A stretch of 64,000 bases of DNA, from positions 2,594,673-2,658,672 of the forward strand of contig NZ_CP035282.1 in the NCBI RefSeq assembly GCF_004103715.1, read 5' to 3'. The notes under the pieces are model-generated. The model worked only from the letters and a program-made list of their open reading frames with translations. It was not told where the DNA came from and searched no databases. Both the position numbers and the translations under genes were made by a program. Source of the stretch: Acidilutibacter cellobiosedens (GTDB lineage Bacteria > Bacillota > Clostridia > Tissierellales > Acidilutibacteraceae). Shown here one piece after another: positions 36,269-46,489 of the stretch (positions are counted from its first letter, which is position 1; each line of letters opens with the position of its first letter).

Positions 36269-37378
36269 CTATTCCGTCTCAATATTGCTTAAGCACTTTA
36301 TTATCTCATCATAATAGGATTCAAAGGTCGGATACTTGTCTCTGTTGTTTTCATAATTCTCAAGGGAATTACATAATTCTTCTATATATATAAAGCCATT
36401 TTCTTTTTCGAGTTCTATTACTCTCCTATAATAGTCTTCTCCTTCATACTTGTTAATAAGCCTTGCTACTGCGGTTCTTACTATATATTCATCTAGAAAA
36501 GTCTCTACTGTTCCAATTGAGTTCTTTTGCATATCACTCTGTACTTCTTTAAACAGTTTAGCTAATTTATAATTTTTATTTATTTTGTCTCTATCCTTAA
36601 AAACTAATGGGTTTATAAATGAATGACTAAATTCATGATATTCTATATATTTTGGTAAATCTTCTATGTAAAATAAAAGATTATTATTATTCATATCTAT
36701 AGGTCCCATAATGCAATATATATCATCTAATTCTTCTTCATCTTCTATTTTAATTCCATATCCTCCCGCCTGTATTAGAGGTGCCAGAATAACATTGTAC
36801 GATTTTTGTTCAATACCATAGTACTGTTCCAAATTTTTTTTAACGTCAACAATATCAACAATTTTTTTATAAGCAGCCACATACTTTCTATAGCAATCTT
36901 CGTTTGAATCAAAAAAATCATCAAATTTGCTTACACTGATAAAATCATTTAATTGATGAATAAAATCGTTCGTTTTATTTTTATCCTTAAAAAAAATACC
37001 AATTTGATCCTGTTTATTATATAATTTTTCATTAAATGATAATAATCCTTTATTATAATTACAGCAAAGCATAAAATACATCGGCTTCCCATAGCCAAAC
37101 CCTTCTAAATTATATTTTTTAAATGATTTTACTGCAGGGCAGTCCCTATATTCATTAAAATAATCCAATACATTATTTTTATAATCAAATGTTAATCTTG
37201 TGAGAGGTTTAGTTTCCGCGAGGGTTTGAATTATCGAAATTAATTCAATCCTCGGGTCTACAGACACGGTTACTTTTCCTTCCTCATATTTAACTACATT
37301 TATTTCTTTTTCACAGCCGGAGATGAAAACCAATATAGCTAAAATTATAATTAAAATACAGTTTATTTTCTTTTTCAT
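36269..37378 (-). CDS. DUF4932-like lipoprotein, putative zinc peptidase (paralogue 3)
   Basis: A 369-residue member of the series with lipobox ISGC and YHEFSHSFINPL. It starts at an ATG that shares its A with the TAA stop of the ABC gene upstream (TAATG), so the two are translated together. This coupling to an exporter supports a role in transport, processing or protection tied to the peptide. The segment LDEYIVRTAVARL keeps the possible third ligand Glu. Confidence 0.75.
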   Translation of the reverse strand: MKKKINCILIIILAILVFISGCEKEINVVKYEEGKVTVSVDPRIELISIIQTLAETKPLTRLTFDYKNNVLDYFNEYRDCPAVKSFKKYNLEGFGYGKPMYFMLCCNYNKGLLSFNEKLYNKQDQIGIFFKDKNKTNDFIHQLNDFISVSKFDDFFDSNEDCYRKYVAAYKKIVDIVDVKKNLEQYYGIEQKSYNVILAPLIQAGGYGIKIEDEEELDDIYCIMGPIDMNNNNLLFYIEDLPKYIEYHEFSHSFINPLVFKDRDKINKNYKLAKLFKEVQSDMQKNSIGTVETFLDEYIVRTAVARLINKYEGEDYYRRVIELEKENGFIYIEELCNSLENYENNRDKYPTFESYYDEIIKCLSNIETE

Positions 37379-39027
37379 TATGAAAATACCGCCTTTCTGT
37401 TTTCATGACTTTCCGATAAAAAATTATCATCAAAATTGAATGTTTTATCTGCTACACTTAGTAAATCTCTGTCATGGGTTATTATAATTATTATTTTTTC
37501 TTTTTTGCAACGGTTTAATATGTTAATCAATTTTATCTTGGATTTACTGTCCAAAGCAGAAGTGGGCTCGTCCAACAACATAACATCGGCAGGTTTATAT
37601 AAAGCTCTAATCAGAGAAACCTTTTGCTTTTCTCCTCCGGACATTTTCAACTCGTCTTGAAGGGATGCATCTTCCCTTTTACAGAACTCCTCCATAGGTT
37701 TTTCAAACAGCTCATTGAATAAATCCAATATTTTATTTCTGTCAACATTATCTAATCCCAAAGTCAGATTCTCATATAAATCATTGCTTATCAGAACCGG
37801 CTCTTGCTCAAGAAAACTAAGATTGTATTTTCGTGTATCTGTAACAGATATGTCTTTGATATCTATACCATTATAATATATATTTCCTTTATAATCATAA
37901 TTCACTCCGGATAATATATCTAAAATAGTTGATTTTCCCGTACCGTTTTTACCTGATATACAGTAGATATTACCCTTCTCCAAATTGATATTTACGTTTT
38001 CAAAGAGTACATTATTTTCAATTTTATACGATAATTCGCATATTTTTATTGAATCTACGGATTGTATATTTACAATGCCGTCTTTATTTTCTTCAATATT
38101 AAAGATTTCCTTTAATCTATTATATGAAACCAAAGCTTTCTGATACTCGCTTCCGAAAGAAAAAATAACTACTAATGCCTGCAGTAAAGTAGACTGATAA
38201 TTATTTAATATCGTAAAATCACCCAAAGTCATTTCATGATTAATAATTCTAAGACCGCCGTAAAAAATCAGTATAATAGTACAAATATTTGTCATAACAT
38301 TTATCAATTGTGAATACATGGTGTCAATATGAACAAACTCCAGGGTTTTACGGTATTTATTTTTATATCTGCTTGCAAATTTTTTCGAAAACAACTCATA
38401 CCACGAATTCCGTGCTATGGTTTCCTTAAATCTCAAATATTTATTCTGAAATGAAAAATATTTATTCTCTTCTTCCACTAAAGATAGATATTTCTTGTAG
38501 ATTAATTTTTTCAATAAGAAGTATATAATCGCACTTAAAGAAATGATTGAAATGATCATTAAGGAAATCCCTACATCCGTATTTATCATTATATATAAGA
38601 TAACGACAGACTTAAATATGGCATCCGATATAGAAATCACCCTGTTAACCGTAAAATTCGATACGGTTTTGCAGTCCGTATCAATTTGGCTGACAAGATG
38701 AGCTGAATCCTTAACGATATTTTTATTGGGAACCTTCATCAAATGTTCGTAGACTTGGTTTTTTATTGAATATTCTACATCATTTATTATCATGGTTGAC
38801 AAAATTCTTAAAAAATATGTAATGATAATGGACAGTAAAAGAAGCACTATGAATTTTACGGTAAAATCATATATATATTGTTTATCCATCTGTATCAATG
38901 CATCAATATACCTTCCGAGGATAAACGTCCTATAAATTATTATACATTCCAATACCATACATAAAATAAAATAGATAATATTTTTTATCTTCACTCTATT
39001 AAAATTTTTCCATACATTTATTATCAT
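37378..39027 (-). CDS. ABC exporter, fused permease-ATPase (type IV)
   Basis: A 549-residue half-transporter. Six membrane helices occupy the first 300 or so residues, followed by an ATPase with GKNGTGKST, signature KMSGGEKQKVS, VMLLDEPTSALD and ITHD. No C39 peptidase domain is present. It is coupled to the lipoprotein gene at 36269. A fragment of a second copy is found upstream of precursor 2, so this exporter was part of the repeated unit. Export of, or immunity to, the RiPP is inferred. Confidence 0.86.
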   Translation of the reverse strand: MIINVWKNFNRVKIKNIIYFILCMVLECIIIYRTFILGRYIDALIQMDKQYIYDFTVKFIVLLLLSIIITYFLRILSTMIINDVEYSIKNQVYEHLMKVPNKNIVKDSAHLVSQIDTDCKTVSNFTVNRVISISDAIFKSVVILYIMINTDVGISLMIISIISLSAIIYFLLKKLIYKKYLSLVEEENKYFSFQNKYLRFKETIARNSWYELFSKKFASRYKNKYRKTLEFVHIDTMYSQLINVMTNICTIILIFYGGLRIINHEMTLGDFTILNNYQSTLLQALVVIFSFGSEYQKALVSYNRLKEIFNIEENKDGIVNIQSVDSIKICELSYKIENNVLFENVNINLEKGNIYCISGKNGTGKSTILDILSGVNYDYKGNIYYNGIDIKDISVTDTRKYNLSFLEQEPVLISNDLYENLTLGLDNVDRNKILDLFNELFEKPMEEFCKREDASLQDELKMSGGEKQKVSLIRALYKPADVMLLDEPTSALDSKSKIKLINILNRCKKEKIIIIITHDRDLLSVADKTFNFDDNFLSESHENRKAVFS

Positions 39028-39099
39028 AGATCAACCACACCTTCGTATAGTCACATTATATTGATTTTCAAACATATTTGATATGAGTTTGTATTTATC

Positions 39100-40215
39100 C
39101 TATTCTGTTTCAATACTGCTTAAACACTTTATTATCTCACCATAATAGGATTCAAATGTCGGATACTTATCTCTGTTTTTTTCATAATTTTCAAGGGAAT
39201 TACATACTTCTTCTATATATATAAAACCTTTTTCTTTTTCAAACTCTATTACTCTTTTATAATCCTCTTCTCCTTCGTATTTGCTAATAAGTCTTGCTAC
39301 TACAGATCTTACTATAAGTTCATTTAAAAATCCTTCTATATTTCCATAATCCTGTCTTTTCATATCGCCTCCTACTTTTTCCAATAATTTACTTAATTTA
39401 TAGTTCTCATTTATTTTATTTTTATTCTTAGAAAATAAGGGATTTACAAACGAATGACTAAACTCATGATATTCTATATATTTCGGAAGATTTTCTATAT
39501 AAAATAAAAGATCGTTATTTTTCATATCTATAGGTCCCATAATACAATATATATCATTTAATTTTTCTTCATTTTTTATATTAATTCCATATCCCCCAGC
39601 TAATATCAAAGGTACTAAAATGACATTATATGATTTTTGTCCAACACCGTAATACTGTTCCAATCTTTTTTTAGCATCAACAATATTAACAATTTTTTCA
39701 TAATTGGATATATAACCAGCATAGCGGTTCTTGTTTGAATCAAAAAAATTATCAAATTTGCTTGCACTGATGAAATCGTTTAACTGATGAATGAAATTAT
39801 CTATTTTATTTTTATCCTTTGAAAAAATATTAAAATCAAGTTGATCCTGTTTATTATATAATTCTTCATCAAACGATAATAATCCTTTATTGTAATTACA
39901 ACAGAGTATAAAATACATAGGTCTTTGATAGTTAAACCCTTTTGAATCATATTCTTTAAACAGTTTTACCGCTGGATGATCTTTATATTCATTGAAATAA
40001 TCCAGTACATCATCTTTATAGTCAAATGTTAATCTTGTAAGATGTTTAACTCCCGCGAGGGTTTGAATGATTGAAATCAATTCAATCCTCGAGTCTACTG
40101 ACACGGTTACTTTTCCTTCCTCATATTTAACTACATTTATTTCTTTTTCACAGCCGGATATGAAAACCAATATAGCTAAAATTATAATTAAAATACTGCT
40201 TATTTTCTTTTTCAT
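39100..40215 (-). CDS. DUF4932-like lipoprotein, putative zinc peptidase (paralogue 4)
   Basis: A 371-residue lipoprotein with lipobox ISGC and YHEFSHSFVNPL. It has a short insertion around residue 125 (KQDQLDFNIFSKDKNK) compared with its neighbours. The upstream 50 bp are the same as those upstream of the copy at 33553, showing that gene plus flank were duplicated together. It stands between lipoprotein 5 and the ABC exporter at 37378. Confidence 0.75.
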   Translation of the reverse strand: MKKKISSILIIILAILVFISGCEKEINVVKYEEGKVTVSVDSRIELISIIQTLAGVKHLTRLTFDYKDDVLDYFNEYKDHPAVKLFKEYDSKGFNYQRPMYFILCCNYNKGLLSFDEELYNKQDQLDFNIFSKDKNKIDNFIHQLNDFISASKFDNFFDSNKNRYAGYISNYEKIVNIVDAKKRLEQYYGVGQKSYNVILVPLILAGGYGINIKNEEKLNDIYCIMGPIDMKNNDLLFYIENLPKYIEYHEFSHSFVNPLFSKNKNKINENYKLSKLLEKVGGDMKRQDYGNIEGFLNELIVRSVVARLISKYEGEEDYKRVIEFEKEKGFIYIEEVCNSLENYEKNRDKYPTFESYYGEIIKCLSSIETE

Positions 40216-40370
40216 TACGGAACTTCCTTTCTTCTATTTTGCTTCCGGCAATAAATCTTCTTTCTTTCCGACCAACCTAACCTTATCAAACAAAAAGAAC
40301 CATCCCTTAAACCTTGTATAGTCACATTTTACTGATTTTCAAACATATTTGATATGGGTTTATATTTATA

Positions 40371-41477
40371 CTATTCCGTCTCAATATTGCTTAAACACTT
40401 TATTATCTCACCGTAATAGGATTCAAATGTCGGATACTTGTCTCTGTTATTTTCATAGTATCTTAGGGAATCACATACTTCTTCTATATATATAAAGCCC
40501 CTTTCTTTTTCAAACTCTATTACTTTTCTGTAATAGTCTTCTCCTTCATACTTGTTAATAAGTCTTGCTACTACAGATCTTACTATCAATTCATCTAAAA
40601 ATCCGTCTACGGATTCGTACCCTTGATTTTTCATATCATCTTGTACTTTTTCAAATAATTTAACCAATCTCTGGTTCTTATATATTCCATCTACATTTTT
40701 AAAAACTAAAGGGTTTATAAATGAATGACTAAATTCATGATATTCTGTATATTGAGGTAGATCTTCCATATAAAATAAAAGAGTATTATTTTTTATATAC
40801 ATGGGCCCCATAATACAATATATACTATCTAATTTTTCTTCATTTTTTATACTAATTCCGTATCCCCCTGCCATTATCAAAGGTACCAAAACAACATTAT
40901 ATGATTTTTGCTCAATACCATAGTACTGTTCCAGCCTTTCTTTAACATCTACAATATTGACAACTTTTTCATAATCGGATATATATTTGACATAGCGATT
41001 CTTGTTTGAATCAAAAAATTTATCAAACTTGCTTACGCTAATGAAATCATTTAATTGCTGAATGAAATCATCTATTTGGTTCTTATACCCGAAAAAAATA
41101 TCACTTTGTTCCTTATTATATAGTTCTTCATCAAATGATAATAACCCTTTATTGTAATTACAGCAGAGCATAAAATACATGGGTTTAGAATAGTTAAACC
41201 CTTTTAAGGCATACTTCTTAAACAATTTTACTACAGGATGATCTTTATATTCATTAAAATAATTTAATACATCACTTTTGTAATCAAATGTTAGCCTTGT
41301 AATAGGTTCAGTTTCTGCAAGAGTCTGAATGATTGAAATCAATTCAATCCTCTGATCTACAGATACAGTTACTTTTCCTTCCTCATTTTTAACTACATTT
41401 ATTTCTTTTTCACAGCCGGAAATGAAAACCACTATAGATAAAATTATAATTAAAATACTGCTTATTTTCTTTTTCAT
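40371..41477 (-). CDS. DUF4932-like lipoprotein, putative zinc peptidase (paralogue 5)
   Basis: A 368-residue lipoprotein with lipobox ISGC and YHEFSHSFINPL, closest to the biosynthetic operon. It starts ten bases after AAAGGCGG and lies about 145 bp after the ABC exporter at 41623. The intergenic stretch is nearly the same as that beside paralogue 1, so each belonged to an equivalent position in two cluster copies. Function inferred as for the others. Confidence 0.76.
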   Translation of the reverse strand: MKKKISSILIIILSIVVFISGCEKEINVVKNEEGKVTVSVDQRIELISIIQTLAETEPITRLTFDYKSDVLNYFNEYKDHPVVKLFKKYALKGFNYSKPMYFMLCCNYNKGLLSFDEELYNKEQSDIFFGYKNQIDDFIQQLNDFISVSKFDKFFDSNKNRYVKYISDYEKVVNIVDVKERLEQYYGIEQKSYNVVLVPLIMAGGYGISIKNEEKLDSIYCIMGPMYIKNNTLLFYMEDLPQYTEYHEFSHSFINPLVFKNVDGIYKNQRLVKLFEKVQDDMKNQGYESVDGFLDELIVRSVVARLINKYEGEDYYRKVIEFEKERGFIYIEEVCDSLRYYENNRDKYPTFESYYGEIIKCLSNIETE

Positions 41478-41622
41478 TATGAAAATGCCGCCTTTCTGCT
41501 TTCACATAGGTTAATAAATTTTTATTACCTAAATAATATTCATATTATAAAACTCTCCATCATTTTTACATTCCATTTTGAAAATTTATAATTAAAAATA
41601 TATACAAACAAAAAATCTTTTC

Positions 41623-43446
41623 TCATATATCCGAATTTGGCACAAATTCAATATTATTTTGCAGGCGATAAAGATATCCGTAATGCCCATTTAAATCCAT
41701 TAATTCTTCATGAGTTCCCTGTTCTGTTAATTGACCATCTTTTAGTACAAGTATCCTAGATGATATCTTCCTTAAGTTATATAATCTGTGAGATATAAAT
41801 ATACTTATCTTACCTTTTGTCAATTCTGAAACTCTTTGAAATATCTCATACTCCGACACCGGGTCTAAGGAGGCGCTTGGTTCATCTAATATATAGCAAT
41901 CCGCATCTCTCAGAAATGCTCTTGATAATGCTATTTTTTGCCATTGACCTCCTGATAATTGTACTCCTCCGCTAAACCACACTCCTAATTGTGTATCTAT
42001 TCCCTTTGGAAGAGCATCAACTGTTTCATTTGCATAAGCTTTATTTATTGCAGCCTGTAATTTTACATCATTGTCCATTAAATTTATATTTCCTAATCCT
42101 ATATTTTCTCTGCACGTCAATTCGTATTTGGTAAAATCCTGAAATATAATTCCCATTTTTTCTCTGAAGCTTTCTTTATTTATTTGGTTCATAGATACTC
42201 CGTTAATCAGTATCTCACCTTCATAATCGTCATATAATCCTGATAACAATTTCACCAATGTGGATTTTCCGGAACCGTTTTCTCCCACTAAAGAAATAGT
42301 CTCTCCCTTTCTTATCTTAAAACTTATATTTTTTAATGCATATTCCTGTCTGTTGGGATATTTAAAACTTACATCTATAAATTCTATTGTTTTTATTTCC
42401 TCTATTGATGTACCTATAGACTTTTCCAACTTCACCGGCATCTCCAAAAAATCAAACAACTGTTTCAAATATAAATTGTTTTGATATATTGACGATATTG
42501 AAGTTAACAGCCCCTCCATATTCCCTTTTATATTCGAAAGGCTTCTTATATAAGCCAAAGTATCTCCCAATAATATTTCACCCATATATGCAGATTGTAC
42601 TATTAAGTATAATATAAATCCTCCTGTAATCTGATCTAATATCTGAAATCCAAATGACACAAACGTTCTCTTTTTTATTATTTTTTTATCTTGCTTGATA
42701 AACTTCTTATTCAATTTTTTATATCCTTTAATAAAATAATCTCCAAGTTTATAAATCTTTATTTCTTTAAACGCTATATCATTTGTCATCAGATAACTGA
42801 GATACCAAGCCTTTCTTCTTTCCTGCGATCTCTCATACTCTATTTTATATTGTAAATATCCTATCTTTGTCATATAAATAGTTGATGTTATCGGAATAAC
42901 TACTAATAAAAGTATTGTCCAAGGTTTCCAATATATTAATATAGCTAAAGTTGATATAAATCCTATAATTTGACTTATTAATTCCAACATTATGGAAAGT
43001 ACTGTATAAGGCTTTTCTGCTGCTTCGTTTTGTGCCCTTCTCAGTTTGTCATAAACCTCTGAATTTTCAAAGTCCTTTAAGCTGAGATTTTTTGCCTTTT
43101 CAAGTATCATTACATTTATTTTATAGTTTAAATCTATCCTGAATATGCTTTGTAAATATGTATTTAATTGCGATATAATATATCCTAAAAAAATTATAGA
43201 TAAATATATAATCAAAGGATGCAGCACATAAGAGAATTTCTTATTAACACTTGTTTGTATTGCATTTAAAAGTATTTGGGTTGAAATTATTGACATAGCC
43301 GGCAGTAACCCTCTTATTATATACGAGATTACGATAAATATTAAAGATAACTTTTTAATGCTCCACAATAATCTAAAAATCTTAGGAAATAACTTAAAAG
43401 ATTTTATTGCATCTTTCAAGTTAAATGAATACATTTCTTGATCCAT
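41623..43446 (-). CDS. ABC exporter, fused permease-ATPase, of the RiPP cluster
   Basis: A 607-residue half-transporter. About six helices occupy residues 30-320; the ATPase has GENGSGKST, LSGGQWQKIAL, CYILDEPSASLD and ISHR. No leader-peptidase domain is fused. It is 55 bp after the SagB-like gene on the same strand, so it is the most likely exporter of the modified peptide. The last 177 codons are repeated almost unchanged at 26724-27257. Confidence 0.88.
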   Translation of the reverse strand: MDQEMYSFNLKDAIKSFKLFPKIFRLLWSIKKLSLIFIVISYIIRGLLPAMSIISTQILLNAIQTSVNKKFSYVLHPLIIYLSIIFLGYIISQLNTYLQSIFRIDLNYKINVMILEKAKNLSLKDFENSEVYDKLRRAQNEAAEKPYTVLSIMLELISQIIGFISTLAILIYWKPWTILLLVVIPITSTIYMTKIGYLQYKIEYERSQERRKAWYLSYLMTNDIAFKEIKIYKLGDYFIKGYKKLNKKFIKQDKKIIKKRTFVSFGFQILDQITGGFILYLIVQSAYMGEILLGDTLAYIRSLSNIKGNMEGLLTSISSIYQNNLYLKQLFDFLEMPVKLEKSIGTSIEEIKTIEFIDVSFKYPNRQEYALKNISFKIRKGETISLVGENGSGKSTLVKLLSGLYDDYEGEILINGVSMNQINKESFREKMGIIFQDFTKYELTCRENIGLGNINLMDNDVKLQAAINKAYANETVDALPKGIDTQLGVWFSGGVQLSGGQWQKIALSRAFLRDADCYILDEPSASLDPVSEYEIFQRVSELTKGKISIFISHRLYNLRKISSRILVLKDGQLTEQGTHEELMDLNGHYGYLYRLQNNIEFVPNSDI

Positions 43447-43500
43447 TACTATTCTCCTTTAAAAATAATTTTAAATAAAATGTCGTTTGAATAAATATAT

Positions 43501-44367
43501 TTATAAAAATCTATAATCTACTCTTAAGTCCGGCTTCCCTATTATTATTTCATACAGTACAAATATGCCCACATCCCTTAATTTCAGCATCTCCAATATT
43601 TCTTTATCTAAAAATCCTCCTGATGCCACAGCTCCGGCACCTATTGCCGTTGATGTCAAGTAAAGATTTTGTGCCAAATGCCCTGCTTCCAAATTCATAA
43701 ATCTGTACCCTCTGTCACCATACTTATATCCTGTTAATTCCATATCTCCTAAAATATAAACAACAAATGAGGAATTTACAGCCAAATTATAAGAGCCAGT
43801 GATTTTTCTATAATCCTGAGGACTAAAACCCTTATCAATAATTTTTAAATTATGCTCATAAGGGTTATAATAATAAATCCCGGAATCAAGTCCTTCAACA
43901 TTTGTTACAAAAAAATATATATCAGTAGGCACAAGCCCGCCTGCAGAAGGGAAAGCAAATAAGTTACATTTGGGTTTGTTTTGAAATGGTTCATATTTTC
44001 CCATAATTCCACCGCTGTAAAATAAAATTGTAGAGAGTTCCTCAAGATTAACCGGTTTACTTTTATCAAATTTCCTGACACTTCTTCTTTTATATAAAAC
44101 ATCAAACAAATTAAGTTCCGTCAAATTAGGGTTAGGATCAGGCATATTTATAGTAGAACAATCATTATATAATTTTTTCTCTTCACAGATTGCCTCTAAG
44201 AATCCATCGTCTGATATTGCTTTTTCTATACCCTCCGAAAATTTATATAAGCTTACGGAATTAAGCTCCGAATTTCTATGATACAATTCATATATATTTA
44301 TTTTATTTATCCGGTTAAAACAACTTTTCTCTCTAAATGTATTAGTTTTGATCCCTGTTTTTTTCAA
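43501..44367 (-). CDS. SagB/McbC-type azoline dehydrogenase (FMN nitroreductase fold)
   Basis: A 288-residue FMN-dependent dehydrogenase that would oxidise thiazolines/oxazolines to thiazoles/oxazoles. FMN-binding RRSVRKFDKS, the PSAGGLVPTDIYFFV strand, GIYYYNPYEHNL and YRFMNLEAGHLAQNLYL follow the SagB order. I place the start at TTG seven bases after GGAGAGGAGG, 18 bp after the E1-like gene. It pairs with the YcaO at 45442 and E1-like protein at 44385. Confidence 0.88.
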   Translation of the reverse strand: MKKTGIKTNTFREKSCFNRINKINIYELYHRNSELNSVSLYKFSEGIEKAISDDGFLEAICEEKKLYNDCSTINMPDPNPNLTELNLFDVLYKRRSVRKFDKSKPVNLEELSTILFYSGGIMGKYEPFQNKPKCNLFAFPSAGGLVPTDIYFFVTNVEGLDSGIYYYNPYEHNLKIIDKGFSPQDYRKITGSYNLAVNSSFVVYILGDMELTGYKYGDRGYRFMNLEAGHLAQNLYLTSTAIGAGAVASGGFLDKEILEMLKLRDVGIFVLYEIIIGKPDLRVDYRFL

Positions 44368-44384
44368 AAAAATCCTCCTCTCCG

Positions 44385-45395
44385 TCAATGTCCACAGACA
44401 CTGCAATTTGGTATAAATAAAATACCTTCTTGATTATAATTCAATTCATTTCGTTCAAACGAAACAATTTTTCCAAGGGTTAAAGGAGCCTTATTTAAAA
44501 TATCATGCAAAAAGTATTTTAAAATATCTTCTATTATTAAATCAAAAGCAATATATTTATTAACCTCTTTGCCAATTTCGCCTATATTACGATGCTCATT
44601 CTTATTTTGATTTACCGATTTATAGCAGTAATAGCAAGGTGATATTCTATATTGAATTAATGGGCCTACTTCCACATAAGTATCGTTTAAAATGCAATTT
44701 AACCAAGGAATATTTAATTTAATAATAATTTTATTAATGTTTGTCCTAATTTTTTCATTATCTCTCGGCAGTAAAGATACTACAAAATCGTAACCTCTAT
44801 AAATATTTTCTTCTTGTATGGACATTAATACGTATTTATGTTCTGTTTCTAAACCATCAATATCCTGTTTGATTTTCATGTCATAGTTTTCTTTGGTATC
44901 TCCACTAAAGTCAACTACCTTTATTTTTTGAAATAAAAATTTAGATAGAGGATTTAATAACAAATCAATATGCCCTATATCTAAAAAGTCCAAAATCAAT
45001 ATATTTTTATTTCTCAATCTTTTTTGTACTCTTTCATTGACAGTTTGATTTCTTTTAAATCCGTCAACAATCTCATTATATTTATTAAATAGATAATTTT
45101 CGTCTATTATAACTGTAAAACCATAATCTGTCAGTTTTTTAATGGTTTTCAAAAAAATTTCTTCTGATATTTCAACATCATTTATATTCCCCTTGGAATC
45201 TTCTACCATTTTATATAATTCATCTAAATAATTGGGCTGATTTAAATAATCTATTATCGGTAAAATATAAGGTCTAACTTTTTCCCCCCTAATATTATAT
45301 TGCTTATTATTAACAATAAATGAAATATCCCCTTCTTTTCTATGTTTAATCTTTATGCCATCCTTAAGCTTAATTACATCTTCTATTTTTAACAT
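44385..45395 (-). CDS. TOMM E1-like/leader-binding cyclodehydratase partner
   Basis: A 336-residue protein. The first 100 or so residues resemble a winged-helix RiPP recognition element, followed by a ThiF/E1-like Rossmann segment (NILILDFLDIGHIDLLLNPL). Two CxxC pairs, SPCYYCYKS and the C-terminal PNCSVCGH, probably bind zinc. Such proteins bind the leader peptide and activate the YcaO enzyme. Start is the ATG giving MLKIEDVIK, five bases after GGGAGGGG. It follows the YcaO at 45442 by 46 bp. Confidence 0.75.
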   Translation of the reverse strand: MLKIEDVIKLKDGIKIKHRKEGDISFIVNNKQYNIRGEKVRPYILPIIDYLNQPNYLDELYKMVEDSKGNINDVEISEEIFLKTIKKLTDYGFTVIIDENYLFNKYNEIVDGFKRNQTVNERVQKRLRNKNILILDFLDIGHIDLLLNPLSKFLFQKIKVVDFSGDTKENYDMKIKQDIDGLETEHKYVLMSIQEENIYRGYDFVVSLLPRDNEKIRTNINKIIIKLNIPWLNCILNDTYVEVGPLIQYRISPCYYCYKSVNQNKNEHRNIGEIGKEVNKYIAFDLIIEDILKYFLHDILNKAPLTLGKIVSFERNELNYNQEGILFIPNCSVCGH

Positions 45396-45441
45396 ATACA
45401 CCCCTCCCTTTAATCCTCCCACAATATTATTAAAATATTTA

Positions 45442-46476
45442 TTACGGAAAAGGCAAAGTATTGCATGCTCTGTCAAGCTTTACATTAGTCACCCTTTCAA
45501 CAAAATCATATACTTTATCATCATAAAACCTGGGCATTAAATGAGGAAACCAATTTAAATCAAGTACTTTAGCTACTTTCAAATTCTTAATATCCCTGAA
45601 TGGTTTTATAAAGACTATCAGGGGATCCATTTCATATTTCAAATTTAAATCCTTTATAATACTCTCAAGATTAAATTCTTTGCTGCTGCAGTCTTCGTAT
45701 TTAATTTTTGGAGGCTCCTTATCTAAATATGAATAGGCATTCACCAGTAAATCCGTCGGTAACCCCAAAAAAATCTTGGAATAATCAAGTTCCTTAGTTT
45801 TGGTACTCCTGCTTCTCTTTTTATCTAAATTTTTATATCCGTATTTCATTTGAAACAATTCTTTTATAGCCAATTTCAATGCAGTATCAATGTCATCAGA
45901 TGCCCCCAATCCGACATAAAATTCTTCATTATGATAAGCCTTGCCCAATATAACATAATAGTCTTCTAACAAAGATATATTATAAAATTTCAATTCTTCA
46001 AATCCGTTTGAAACAGCCTTATATTCATCTATACCATCTAAATCAATAATAATTCCTTTACTCTTAGACAAATAATTAAAAATATAACTTTGCCTTTCGA
46101 TAAACTCTCTCATCGCTTCCATAACACACGATTTTGAATTCGTATGGGACGCCATTCCGCAGGAATCGGCAAAAATCTTTTTATCACCAAATACTCTGCT
46201 ATATTCAATTTTTACGGCTTTATTTTGAATAAATGAATAACCATAAATTCCATTACCTTTATAATGTTTATTACGTACATTTCCCGAAATAAAAGTTTCC
46301 CTCTCCAAAAATTCTCCCAATCCTGCCAGCAGAGATAATTGCTTTAACTGTAAGCTTACTCCATACCCACTTATTCCGTTATTAACTTTCGATTTAAAAG
46401 AACTTAGAGTCCCGTTTGAAAGAAAATTTGAACTTTTATACCAATAACTTACATATAAACTATCATCCATATTCAT
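45442..46476 (-). CDS. YcaO-domain cyclodehydratase A
   Basis: A 344-residue YcaO enzyme that uses ATP to turn Cys/Ser/Thr into azolines. The ATP-binding glutamates occur in LLAGLGEFLERETF and SCGMASHTNSKSCVMEAMREFIERQS. The C-terminus ends TLPFP, like the proline-rich end that reaches the active site in azoline-forming YcaOs. It is the first gene of the second enzyme set (YcaO, E1-like, SagB-like). ATG follows AAAGGGG. Confidence 0.88.
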   Translation of the reverse strand: MNMDDSLYVSYWYKSSNFLSNGTLSSFKSKVNNGISGYGVSLQLKQLSLLAGLGEFLERETFISGNVRNKHYKGNGIYGYSFIQNKAVKIEYSRVFGDKKIFADSCGMASHTNSKSCVMEAMREFIERQSYIFNYLSKSKGIIIDLDGIDEYKAVSNGFEELKFYNISLLEDYYVILGKAYHNEEFYVGLGASDDIDTALKLAIKELFQMKYGYKNLDKKRSRSTKTKELDYSKIFLGLPTDLLVNAYSYLDKEPPKIKYEDCSSKEFNLESIIKDLNLKYEMDPLIVFIKPFRDIKNLKVAKVLDLNWFPHLMPRFYDDKVYDFVERVTNVKLDRACNTLPFP

Positions 46477-46489
46477 AAAACCCCTTTAA

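Noticed and set aside
25472-41477. HEFSH lipoproteins as the cytoplasmic leader peptidase
   Set aside because: The signal peptide and lipobox place them outside the cell; they could only act after export.
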